Positions 46,908-55,282 of a DNA stretch of 64,000 bases are shown here, piece after piece. A model generated the notes under the pieces. The model made no database searches and was not told where the DNA came from. It worked only from the letters and a program-made list of their open reading frames with translations. A program made the translations under genes and the position numbers. Origin of the DNA: Ruminococcus flavefaciens (GTDB lineage Bacteria > Bacillota > Clostridia > Oscillospirales > Ruminococcaceae); contig SVNH01000005.1 in assembly GCA_015067005.1 (NCBI GenBank), positions 98,694 to 162,693 of the forward strand, given 5' to 3'. How positions within the stretch are numbered: position 1 is the stretch's first letter; the number at the start of each line of letters is the position of its first letter.

Positions 46908-48974
46908 ATGAAGCGAAAAATGATTTTAGCTGCGGCAGCATATATGGCGGGATTGTTTTTCGCTTCATTTTTTAGCGGAATTGCTACTGTTATTTTTCTG
47001 CTTAGCCTTGCGGCAGCAGTATTATTTACAGGCAGGCTCAATGGTCTGCATCGCTGCGACTATATAATTGCAGCGGTATGCTTTACGGTCGCAGCTGTCT
47101 ATATAAGTGCGTATACTGCTCTGACTTATGACCGTATAACGTCGCTTGACGGAACTTCCGGCAGTTATAGCGGAGAAGTTACAGCGATAAAGGATTATGA
47201 GGGCGGGAAGTCGCAGTATATCCTCAGCGGTACTTCTGACAGCGGGATTTCAGCAAAGGTCCAGCTTTATACTGATACACTTCAGGTCGGATACGGCGAT
47301 GTTATAACAGTCGGAAGCTGCGGCTTTTCTATTCCGGAGGGCGATTATCTCTACGACAGCCGGGCGCGTCTCAGGTCGGATGGGGTATATCTTACCCTTG
47401 TGTCGCCTGAGAGTATCAGTACAGAGAAAACCAATACCAAAAGACTGCACAATTTCCTGCGTGAGCGCCGTGAACGTACAAGCGATGAATTCAGGCTGAA
47501 AATGGGAAGCGCCAGCGGCAGCTTTATGAGCAGTATGCTTTTCGGAAAGGCATCCGGTATAGATGACAGTACGCGCACAGCGCTTTCAAGATGCGGTATA
47601 GCGCATATTCTTGCGGTTTCGGGACTTCATGTCTCGATGATCGCATTCATGCTGATGTGGCTGCTCAGAAAGCTTCGTATTAGACGTATACCTGCGTTTG
47701 CGGTAATGAATCTGTTCCTTTTTATGCTGGTTGTTGCAGCGGAATCGCCTGTATCAGCAATACGTGCTTCGATAATGCTTGATATGATGTATCTTGCAGC
47801 GATTTTCCGCAGACAGAATGATACTTTTACTTCACTATCAGCGGCAGTCCTTCTGATATGTGTATTCAACCCATATGCAATATACAGCAGCGGATTTCTG
47901 ATCTCTGTTGCCGGAACTTTCGGTATCGGAGTTTTTGCACCTTATATGGTGAAGAATATGCCTGAGGACAGGCTTCTTTGGATATTCCCCCGTGCATTTG
48001 TAACAATGCTTTGCACGACACTGTGTATCATGCCTTTCAGTATGAAGTATTTTGACGAGACATCGCTTATCTCGCCTTTTACTAATGTATTCATAGTTCC
48101 GCTTTGTACCGCTGCACTTGCGGCTGGTGTACTCTATTTTGTAACAGGAGGAGCAATATCACTTCTTTTGCCGGCTAAGTACATCATTGATATGGTACTG
48201 TATATGTCGGATGGAATAGCGCGGCTTGGAAAAACACATTTTTCAGCCGGCAGTGAGCGAATAATAATGATCGCATTTGTACTTGCTTCGGCAGTGGGCG
48301 TATTTCAGCTGATATTCCACAGCAGACGTCTTACAGCCTGCCTGACTGCCTGTGCTTGCAGCGTATTGTTCCTGACTTCCGCTTTGTATGGTAGAATTAT
48401 GTTTGACCGTTTCAATATAGCAGTTCTTGGCAGAGGAAGCAATGCGGCAGTAGTTGTCACATACAAAGGCAGGACGGAGATAATCGACCTGAGCGGACAT
48501 TATAAGTCTCCGGATTATGTCAGAAAATATCTGATGAGTAATAACATTTCTGATGCTGATATTCTTGTGCTTACGAAGAAGGTACAGTCGCAGTATTCCG
48601 CATACGAAAAAGCGTTTGAGTACATAGCTGTTGACGATATATATGTTACAGGTGATATAACTGTATTTGGCGGCAAAATCGAAAAAAGCTGCGGCAGCGA
48701 AGGCTTTGCGCTTGAATCGGATGAATACAGTATCCAGTACGCTGACGGAGTGCTTACAGTTGATTTTCGTGACAGTACACTGAACTTTATACCTGCGGAC
48801 AGATCAGTGGAAAATGTCAGTGGATGCTGTATCTGCTACGGGAATATAAGCAAGAATAGTATCATCAGAGATGCTCCTGATGTGATATACCTTGATGATG
48901 AAATTGAAGGAGCATACAATAATTTTGAGATAACGCTGTCTGGCAGCGGAGGGTATAAGGTAAGGAGATTATAA
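46908..48974 (+). CDS. comEC: ComEC/Rec2-type DNA internalisation protein with degenerate metallo-beta-lactamase-like tail
   Basis: Multi-TM competence domain: CGIAHILAVSGLHVSMIAFMLMWLLRKL; YSSGFLISVAGTFGIGVFAPYM. C-terminal region lacks HxHxDH (TKKVQSQYS). Confidence 0.85.
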   Translation: MKRKMILAAAAYMAGLFFASFFSGIATVIFLLSLAAAVLFTGRLNGLHRCDYIIAAVCFTVAAVYISAYTALTYDRITSLDGTSGSYSGEVTAIKDYEGGKSQYILSGTSDSGISAKVQLYTDTLQVGYGDVITVGSCGFSIPEGDYLYDSRARLRSDGVYLTLVSPESISTEKTNTKRLHNFLRERRERTSDEFRLKMGSASGSFMSSMLFGKASGIDDSTRTALSRCGIAHILAVSGLHVSMIAFMLMWLLRKLRIRRIPAFAVMNLFLFMLVVAAESPVSAIRASIMLDMMYLAAIFRRQNDTFTSLSAAVLLICVFNPYAIYSSGFLISVAGTFGIGVFAPYMVKNMPEDRLLWIFPRAFVTMLCTTLCIMPFSMKYFDETSLISPFTNVFIVPLCTAALAAGVLYFVTGGAISLLLPAKYIIDMVLYMSDGIARLGKTHFSAGSERIIMIAFVLASAVGVFQLIFHSRRLTACLTACACSVLFLTSALYGRIMFDRFNIAVLGRGSNAAVVVTYKGRTEIIDLSGHYKSPDYVRKYLMSNNISDADILVLTKKVQSQYSAYEKAFEYIAVDDIYVTGDITVFGGKIEKSCGSEGFALESDEYSIQYADGVLTVDFRDSTLNFIPADRSVENVSGCCICYGNISKNSIIRDAPDVIYLDDEIEGAYNNFEITLSGSGGYKVRRL

Positions 48975-50056
48975 TGCCATACACAGATCCAAGGTCGGCG
49001 GAAGCAAAGCTTAAAAAAGGCGAGCTGTCGAATCTTTACTATATATGCGGACAGAATGTCACAGAAGTTGAAAAGATAACGAAGAAGATAATCAGGGCTG
49101 CTGTCGGCGACAGTGAGGACTTTGCCCTGACACGTATGAAAGGCAAAGAACTCGACTTTTCCGAGTTGTATGATACTGTTCAGATGATGCCGATGATGGC
49201 TGAGCATAACTGCATACTTATAAATGATTATAACTGCGAGAAGCCGCGTGAGGATATGCGCGGGCGTTCAGCAGAGGATTATAACAAGAAACTCATTGAG
49301 ATCGTCAAGGATATTCCGCCGATGACGATAGTGATTTTCAACGTTACGGGCTTTGAGATCAAAACAAAGTATGACAGAAAAACACGCAGTAACGTTATCA
49401 CTGACAAAAACAAAAAGCTTGCTGATCTTGCAGCAAAAAACGGTGAAGCTGTTATATGTCCGGTAAAGACACCGAATGAACTTGCAAAGGACATCGCGGC
49501 AGCAGTTTCAGCGCGCGGAGGTCTCATTTCGCTTGACAACGCCCGCGAGCTTGCAGAGATGTGTCTTTCCGATACTCTTGCTATAAAGAATGAAGTGGAT
49601 AAGCTTTGTGCCTATGCCGGAAAAAACGAGATAACGCGCGATGTTATCGAGAATATGGTCCACAGACAGAGCAGTGTCAATGTTTTCAAGCTTGCAGATG
49701 CTGTTGCTTCAATGAAGCGGAACGAAGCCTTTGAAGCCCTTGATGAGATCATGACTGATAAGGATAACCGCGGATCAGTTCTTGCTAACATAACGACTTC
49801 ATTTATTGATATGTACCGTGCTGCGTGTGCGAGAGCATCCGGAAAAAGTCCGGAAAGAATGAAGGATGATTTCGGGTATATATGGGGATTCAAGGTCGAT
49901 AACGCATTCAGAGACAGTTCAAGGATGAGTATAAACAGACTTCGTGCCTGCCTTGTAATACTGCGTGATACAGCACAGAAACTGAATTCATCGTCTTCAG
50001 ATGAGAAGATAGTTCTTGAGCAGATGGTTACAAAAATGCTCATGACTAAGAATTAA
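48974..50056 (+). CDS. holA: DNA polymerase III subunit delta
   Basis: ELSNLYYICGQNVTEVEKI; LADAVASMKRNEAFEALDEI; position after comEC. Confidence 0.9.
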   Translation: MPYTDPRSAEAKLKKGELSNLYYICGQNVTEVEKITKKIIRAAVGDSEDFALTRMKGKELDFSELYDTVQMMPMMAEHNCILINDYNCEKPREDMRGRSAEDYNKKLIEIVKDIPPMTIVIFNVTGFEIKTKYDRKTRSNVITDKNKKLADLAAKNGEAVICPVKTPNELAKDIAAAVSARGGLISLDNARELAEMCLSDTLAIKNEVDKLCAYAGKNEITRDVIENMVHRQSSVNVFKLADAVASMKRNEAFEALDEIMTDKDNRGSVLANITTSFIDMYRAACARASGKSPERMKDDFGYIWGFKVDNAFRDSSRMSINRLRACLVILRDTAQKLNSSSSDEKIVLEQMVTKMLMTKN

Positions 50057-50067
50057 CGGAGGAACAG

Positions 50068-50664
50068 ATGTTAAAGATAGATGAGGCTATAATAGTCGAG
50101 GGAAAATATGATAAGATAAAGCTATCGTCTGTCGTGGATGCAGTAATAATAGTTACGAACGGTTTCGGCATTTTCAAGGACAAGGAAAAGCTTGAACTGA
50201 TACGATATTATGCGCGTACTACCGGTATCATAATACTGACTGATTCCGACAGCGCAGGAAGGAAGATACGCGGCTATCTCAAGGGGGCTGTGGACGGAAA
50301 TATCCGTAATGTATACATCCCTGATGTGTTCGGAAAGGAAAAGCGTAAGGAAAAGCCGTCAGCAGAGGGAAAGCTCGGAGTTGAAGGCATAAACGTCAGG
50401 ACACTTTCCGAGATATTTGAGAAAGCAGGTATAGCTGCTTCGGAAAGCGGAAAAACAAGTGATATTACTAAGCTTACACTGTTTGAACTCGGTCTCAGCG
50501 GAGGCAGACAGAGCAGTTTGCTGCGTAAAAGGTTACAGAAAAAGCTTGGGCTCCCTGAGCTTATGTCTGCATCAGCACTTGTAGAGGTCCTCAGGACTAT
50601 GATGACAGCTAAAGAGCTTGAAGACTATGTAAAAGCCTGCAAGGAGAATGAAAATGATATATAG
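50068..50664 (+). CDS. rnmV: Ribonuclease M5 (TOPRIM + DUF4093-type)
   Basis: IDEAIIVEGKYDKIKLSSVVDAVIIVTNGFGIF; TDSDSAGRKIRGYLKGAV. Confidence 0.92.
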   Translation: MLKIDEAIIVEGKYDKIKLSSVVDAVIIVTNGFGIFKDKEKLELIRYYARTTGIIILTDSDSAGRKIRGYLKGAVDGNIRNVYIPDVFGKEKRKEKPSAEGKLGVEGINVRTLSEIFEKAGIAASESGKTSDITKLTLFELGLSGGRQSSLLRKRLQKKLGLPELMSASALVEVLRTMMTAKELEDYVKACKENENDI

Positions 50665-52033
50665 CAGTCTGTTGTTCATCTATGGATTTCTGCCTGTATC
50701 AATGCTGATATATCATCTTTCCCCCAAAAAGAGTCAGCCGGCGGTCATGCTTGGGCTGAGTGCAGCGTTCAGCGCGATGATAGGCTTGAGATACCTTGCA
50801 TTTGTAAGTATATACGTCCTGATAAATTATGCGTCTACGAGACTGATAGGACATTACCGCAGCAAAAAAGAAATATCACTGCCAGTGTTCTCATTTGCTG
50901 TATTCTGCGACCTTATTTCTCTGTTTGTATTCAGGACTGATCTGTTTTCTGAAGTGAGACTGAGTTTAGGTTTCCCGGAGACGTTCTTCCCGATAGGCAT
51001 ATCATTTCTGGCTCTTTCAGCGATAGGAATGCTTGTTGACGTTTACAGCGGAAAAATCGAAGCCGAACGGAATATTATACTGTTTTCACTGTATATGATA
51101 TTCTTTCCGCGTCTGATAATGGGACCTATACTGAGATACAATAGTTTCAGGAAAGCAATGGAAGGAAGAAAGACTGATCTTTCGGAAATAGGTGTCGGAC
51201 TTACGATATTTGTAAAAGGTCTTGCAAAGAAGATAATCGCGGCAGATACTCTTTATCAGCTATATACAGCGGCACACAGCACTTCGCTGAAGGAAATGTC
51301 CTCGCTGACAGCATGGCTGGGAATGATAGCTTACGTAATGTGTCTGTACTTTACTCTTTCGGGATTTGCAGATATGGGAACAGGTGTGAGCTACTGCTTT
51401 GGCATAAAGATGCCTCAGAGCTTCAACTATCCTCTGTTCAGTACGAAGATCCGCTATTTTGCAGCAAGATGGCACATACAGCTGATACAGTGGATGAGAA
51501 GATACGTCACAAAGCCGCTGTTCTCGCGTTTCAGCAATAATGTTCTGCGAAGGCTGATATACATTGGAGTATGGGGGCTGTTCGGCTTCTGGTATACGTT
51601 CAGCGCAAACGGATTGATATGGGGACTGCTTTTAGGTGCGGGAATAACTCTTGAAAACAAGTTAAGCAGTGCAAAGCTGCTCAACGTAACAGGGATCATA
51701 TATACCTTCTTTGCGGTAATGATCTGTTTTGTATTCTTCTCCGGAGAGAGCCTTTCGTATTCGCTTCGCTACATCGGAGTAATGGCAGGCGGCGGTGCAA
51801 ACTTTGCGGATACATTTTCACTGTATCTGCTGAAATCATACATAGTTGTATTGCTGATAGGTATGTATGCCTCGACAGACCTGTTTAAGAATATGATGAT
51901 GAGATCCGGCAAGAATAAGGTAAGAACGGCAGTTTCAGTGATCTCGCCGGTAATGGTATTATCACTGCTGATAGTATGTACTGCACTTATATCGTATTCC
52001 GGCAGTTCTGAAATGATACTTGTAAGGCTGTGA
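50648..52033 (+). CDS. MBOAT family (DltB/AlgI-like) membrane protein
   Basis: YMIFFPRLIMGPILRYNSF; FNYPLFSTKIRYFAARWHIQLIQWMRRYVTKPLF; multi-TM. Confidence 0.9.
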   Translation: MKMIYSSLLFIYGFLPVSMLIYHLSPKKSQPAVMLGLSAAFSAMIGLRYLAFVSIYVLINYASTRLIGHYRSKKEISLPVFSFAVFCDLISLFVFRTDLFSEVRLSLGFPETFFPIGISFLALSAIGMLVDVYSGKIEAERNIILFSLYMIFFPRLIMGPILRYNSFRKAMEGRKTDLSEIGVGLTIFVKGLAKKIIAADTLYQLYTAAHSTSLKEMSSLTAWLGMIAYVMCLYFTLSGFADMGTGVSYCFGIKMPQSFNYPLFSTKIRYFAARWHIQLIQWMRRYVTKPLFSRFSNNVLRRLIYIGVWGLFGFWYTFSANGLIWGLLLGAGITLENKLSSAKLLNVTGIIYTFFAVMICFVFFSGESLSYSLRYIGVMAGGGANFADTFSLYLLKSYIVVLLIGMYASTDLFKNMMMRSGKNKVRTAVSVISPVMVLSLLIVCTALISYSGSSEMILVRL

Positions 52034-53175
52034 GGAGGGAACGCAGAATGACAAAATTATCAAGCAGAGTAACTGCGGTATTGGTACTTGCATTTATGGC
52101 ATTCTTTATGCTCTTCACATTTTTTGGCAAAAAGGAAAATACGTCAGAAAACGAGAACCGACCTCTTGCAGGAAGACCGGGATTCAGCTTGTCAGCGGTT
52201 GCGGACGGCATTACGGCTTCTCAGCTTTGTACCTATACTGCCGATCATTTCGCAATGCGCGGTGTATGGATAAAGCTCAATGCAGCTATAAGGGCTGAGG
52301 TCGGAGAGGGTATCATCAATGGCGTGTATATCGCTGATGATATGCTTCTTGACGCAAAGGCTTCGGACAGAGCAAGAGCAGACGAAAGTATCAGGGCGCT
52401 TAACAGCTTTGCTGAAAGCTATAACGGTGCAATATACGTAGTTGCAGTTCCGACTTCATCCGGAGTATACCGCGAAAAGCTACCTGAGCAGTTCGATACC
52501 TACCGCGAAAGTCAGCAGATCAGTGACATCTATGATAAACTCAACCGCAAGATAAAGAGGATAGATGCTTACAATATCCTGAAAATGCTCAATAAGAATT
52601 ACATCTATTACCGCAGCGATAATAAGTGGACAAGCTATGGAGCATACTGTGTTTACAGAACCGTAATACAGCGTCTTGGGTTTATGCCTACGACATATGA
52701 TAAATACTCAGTACACCATGCGACCTCAGACTTCCGCGGTGATCTTTACAACCGCAGTCAGTATGACGGTATACGACCGGATATAATTGATTTCTATTCA
52801 TGCAGCGGCGGTGCCGAGATCGTAAGCTGTACGGGATATTATAACAGCGGAAAAACTGTTGAGAAGCATATATATGACGAAAAGCTGCTTGATATGGATT
52901 ATATGTATAATGCGTATCTTGGCGAGGAAGTACCGCTTCTGAAGATAACCACAACAGTAAAGAATGAACGAAAGCTTCTCGTGATTAAAGATGATTATGC
53001 CGATTGCTTTATACCGTTCCTTACACAGCATTACAGCGAGATAGACGTTGTATCTCCTGAGCTTATAGAAGGCAGGATAAGCGATCACATAAGATTCTCA
53101 GACTATGAACAGGTACTCTTTCTGTTCGGTATCGAGAATCTGAGCAAACCGGACATTCTATCAACACTAAGCTAA
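52030..53175 (+). CDS. DHHW/AlgX-like protein partner of MBOAT
   Basis: NTSENENRPLAGRPGFS; ADHFAMRGVWIKLNAAIRAEVG; VVAVPTSSGVYREKLP; YYRSDNKWTSYGAY at the position of the DHHW motif. Confidence 0.85.
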   Translation: MRRERRMTKLSSRVTAVLVLAFMAFFMLFTFFGKKENTSENENRPLAGRPGFSLSAVADGITASQLCTYTADHFAMRGVWIKLNAAIRAEVGEGIINGVYIADDMLLDAKASDRARADESIRALNSFAESYNGAIYVVAVPTSSGVYREKLPEQFDTYRESQQISDIYDKLNRKIKRIDAYNILKMLNKNYIYYRSDNKWTSYGAYCVYRTVIQRLGFMPTTYDKYSVHHATSDFRGDLYNRSQYDGIRPDIIDFYSCSGGAEIVSCTGYYNSGKTVEKHIYDEKLLDMDYMYNAYLGEEVPLLKITTTVKNERKLLVIKDDYADCFIPFLTQHYSEIDVVSPELIEGRISDHIRFSDYEQVLFLFGIENLSKPDILSTLS

Positions 53176-53193
53176 CTAAGAAAGGAGAATTAC

Positions 53194-53958
53194 ATGAAGG
53201 CACTTATAACAGGAGCAACATCCGGTATCGGAAAAAGTATAGCGAATGAACTCAGCAGAAGAGGCTGGGAGCTGATACTCACCGGCAGAAATGAGGACGC
53301 TCTGCGCGAACTTCAGGAAAAACTCGGCAACACCGAGATAATAAGCGCTGATCTTTCAAAGAAGGAGGATGTTTTCAGAGTATACGAATTCTGCCGTGAA
53401 AAGAACGTCGATATGCTTGTGAACAATGCCGGATACGGTATATTCGGTGAATTCGACAAGACTGACCTTGAAGACGAGATAAACATGATAAACGTCAACA
53501 TAACAGCGCTTCATATCCTGACTAAGCTTTTTCTGTGCGACTTCAAAATGCGTGACAGCGGTATTATACTGAATGTAGCGTCTGTTGCAGGCTTCATGAC
53601 AGGACCTCTTCTATCCTCTTACTATGCTTCAAAGAACTACGTTCTCAGACTTTCGATAGCGATATATGAGGAGCTACGCCGTGCAAAGTCAAATGTCAGC
53701 ATAACCGTGCTATGTCCGGGACCTGTTGACACAAATTTCAATAACCGTGCAGGGGTTACGTTCAGTGCAAAGCCTATTTCACCGGCATTTGCTGCTGAAT
53801 ACGCTGTAAAGAAGGCGCTTTCACGCAAGCTTTTTGCTATTCCAGGACTGTCTATAAAAGCCTGCGCTATCGGACAAAGATTCATTCCAAGCAAAATTCT
53901 TGCCGCACTGACTTACAATGTTCAGAAAGCGAAGGAAAAGACCGGAGACAAAAAATGA
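53194..53958 (+). CDS. Short-chain dehydrogenase/reductase
   Basis: LITGATSGIGKSIANEL; NNAGYGIFGEF; SSYYASKNYVLRLS (YxxxK). Confidence 0.95.
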   Translation: MKALITGATSGIGKSIANELSRRGWELILTGRNEDALRELQEKLGNTEIISADLSKKEDVFRVYEFCREKNVDMLVNNAGYGIFGEFDKTDLEDEINMINVNITALHILTKLFLCDFKMRDSGIILNVASVAGFMTGPLLSSYYASKNYVLRLSIAIYEELRRAKSNVSITVLCPGPVDTNFNNRAGVTFSAKPISPAFAAEYAVKKALSRKLFAIPGLSIKACAIGQRFIPSKILAALTYNVQKAKEKTGDKK

Positions 53959-54494
53959 GAAGTATAAGTTACAGAGTAGCACTTGGCGGAATAGTATCGG
54001 CTTTATGTCTCGTTACGATGTTCCTTGCAGGCGTGATACCCGCATTGTATCTTGTACTGCCGATGGCTGCCGGTATACTCATGATGATAATATCAGCAGA
54101 GGTCAGTAAAAGCTGGGCTCTGCTGACGTACATATCGGTAAGTCTGCTTTCAATGTTCATAACGTTTGATAAGGAAGCGGCGCTGATATTCATTATGCTG
54201 TTCGGACACTATCCGATACTGCGTCTGTATACCGAGAAGATACCGCTTAAAGGACTGAGAATGGCGCTGAGGACTGCTATATTCAATGTTTGTGTCATTG
54301 CATATTATTACGTTACAGTATATATCTTCGGACTTGACCAGATGGCAGATGAACTTTCGGATTACGGCAGATACGGCGCATATGTGATGCTTGGACTTGC
54401 CAATATACTTTTTCTGCTTTACGACCTTAATCTTGACAGTATCTATCGCATATACCTGAAACGTCTTGCGCCTAAATTCAAGAAAAACAGATGA
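53955..54494 (+). CDS. Conserved hypothetical multi-TM membrane protein
   Basis: 179 aa hydrophobic ORF with ATGA overlap to SDR gene. Confidence 0.8.
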   Translation: MRSISYRVALGGIVSALCLVTMFLAGVIPALYLVLPMAAGILMMIISAEVSKSWALLTYISVSLLSMFITFDKEAALIFIMLFGHYPILRLYTEKIPLKGLRMALRTAIFNVCVIAYYYVTVYIFGLDQMADELSDYGRYGAYVMLGLANILFLLYDLNLDSIYRIYLKRLAPKFKKNR

Positions 54495-54530
54495 CCGCAC
54501 CATACCTTGCTAAGGTATGAGCGGTCATTA
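54492..54530. terminator. Intrinsic terminator
   Basis: TGACCGC-ACCATACCTTGCTAAGGTATG-AGCGGTCATTAATTTT hairpin between convergent genes. Confidence 0.75.
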
Positions 54531-54539
54531 ATTTTATAG

Positions 54540-55106
54540 TCATGCGAAATAATTATCGATGTCCTTTTTTGATGCAGCGAGGATGCCGCCGATGTCAGCA
54601 CCTATTATATCGAGGTTTTCGGCACGGAACATTTTCGTTTCATTGATACCGTAAAAAGTTCCGGCAAGAGACTTTATGTATCCGTAACCGAATTCTTCTG
54701 AAAACATCGGACCGCCTGAGGTTGTAACATAGAACAGCTTTTCGGCTTTGCAAAGACCTACCGGAGTTCCTTCATCTGAGTATGTAAAGGTGATACCGCT
54801 CACAGTTATCTGTTCGATGTACTGTTTAAGTGCAGCCGGGAAGGAAAGATCCCAGAACGGTGCAGCAATGACGATAATATCCGCATTTGCGAATTGTTTG
54901 GCAGGAAGGAAAATATCGTCCGAGTAATCAGCAGAAGCACAGGCTGCATTGCGCTTGCAGATGAATTGTTCATCGACTGCCGGCAGTGACATTTCATGCG
55001 GTTTGATTTCGGTAATGCTGCCTTTTAGCTTGCTGAGAAGATATTCAGCGAGCAATGCAGTACGCGAATCGCTTCTCACAGATGAATTGATATAAAGAAT
55101 GTTCAT
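54540..55106 (-). CDS. FMN-dependent NADH-azoreductase / NADPH-dependent flavodoxin-fold reductase
   Basis: ILYINSSVRSDSRTALLAEYLLSKL; IIVIAAPFWDLSFPAALKQYIEQI; TSGGPMFSEEFGYGYIKSLAGTFYGI. Confidence 0.92.
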   Translation of the reverse strand: MNILYINSSVRSDSRTALLAEYLLSKLKGSITEIKPHEMSLPAVDEQFICKRNAACASADYSDDIFLPAKQFANADIIVIAAPFWDLSFPAALKQYIEQITVSGITFTYSDEGTPVGLCKAEKLFYVTTSGGPMFSEEFGYGYIKSLAGTFYGINETKMFRAENLDIIGADIGGILAASKKDIDNYFA

Positions 55107-55218
55107 AGGATCGCCTCCTTTAGTATTTATGAGTATATTTTAACATAATAGGCTGTAAAAGTCAAGATGTCCAGAGGTGTGAATACATAAAAATATTTTG
55201 TATTAGCAAAAATAATTG

Positions 55219-55247
55219 TTGCAATTATACGAATGATAGTGTATAAT
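55219..55247 (+). promoter_or_regulatory. Sigma-A promoter of GH43 gene
   Basis: TTGCAA (55219-55224), 17 nt, TATAAT (55242-55247). Confidence 0.6.
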
Positions 55248-55282
55248 GTAATAAGGATTACCTGATTGAAAAGAGGCGAGTT

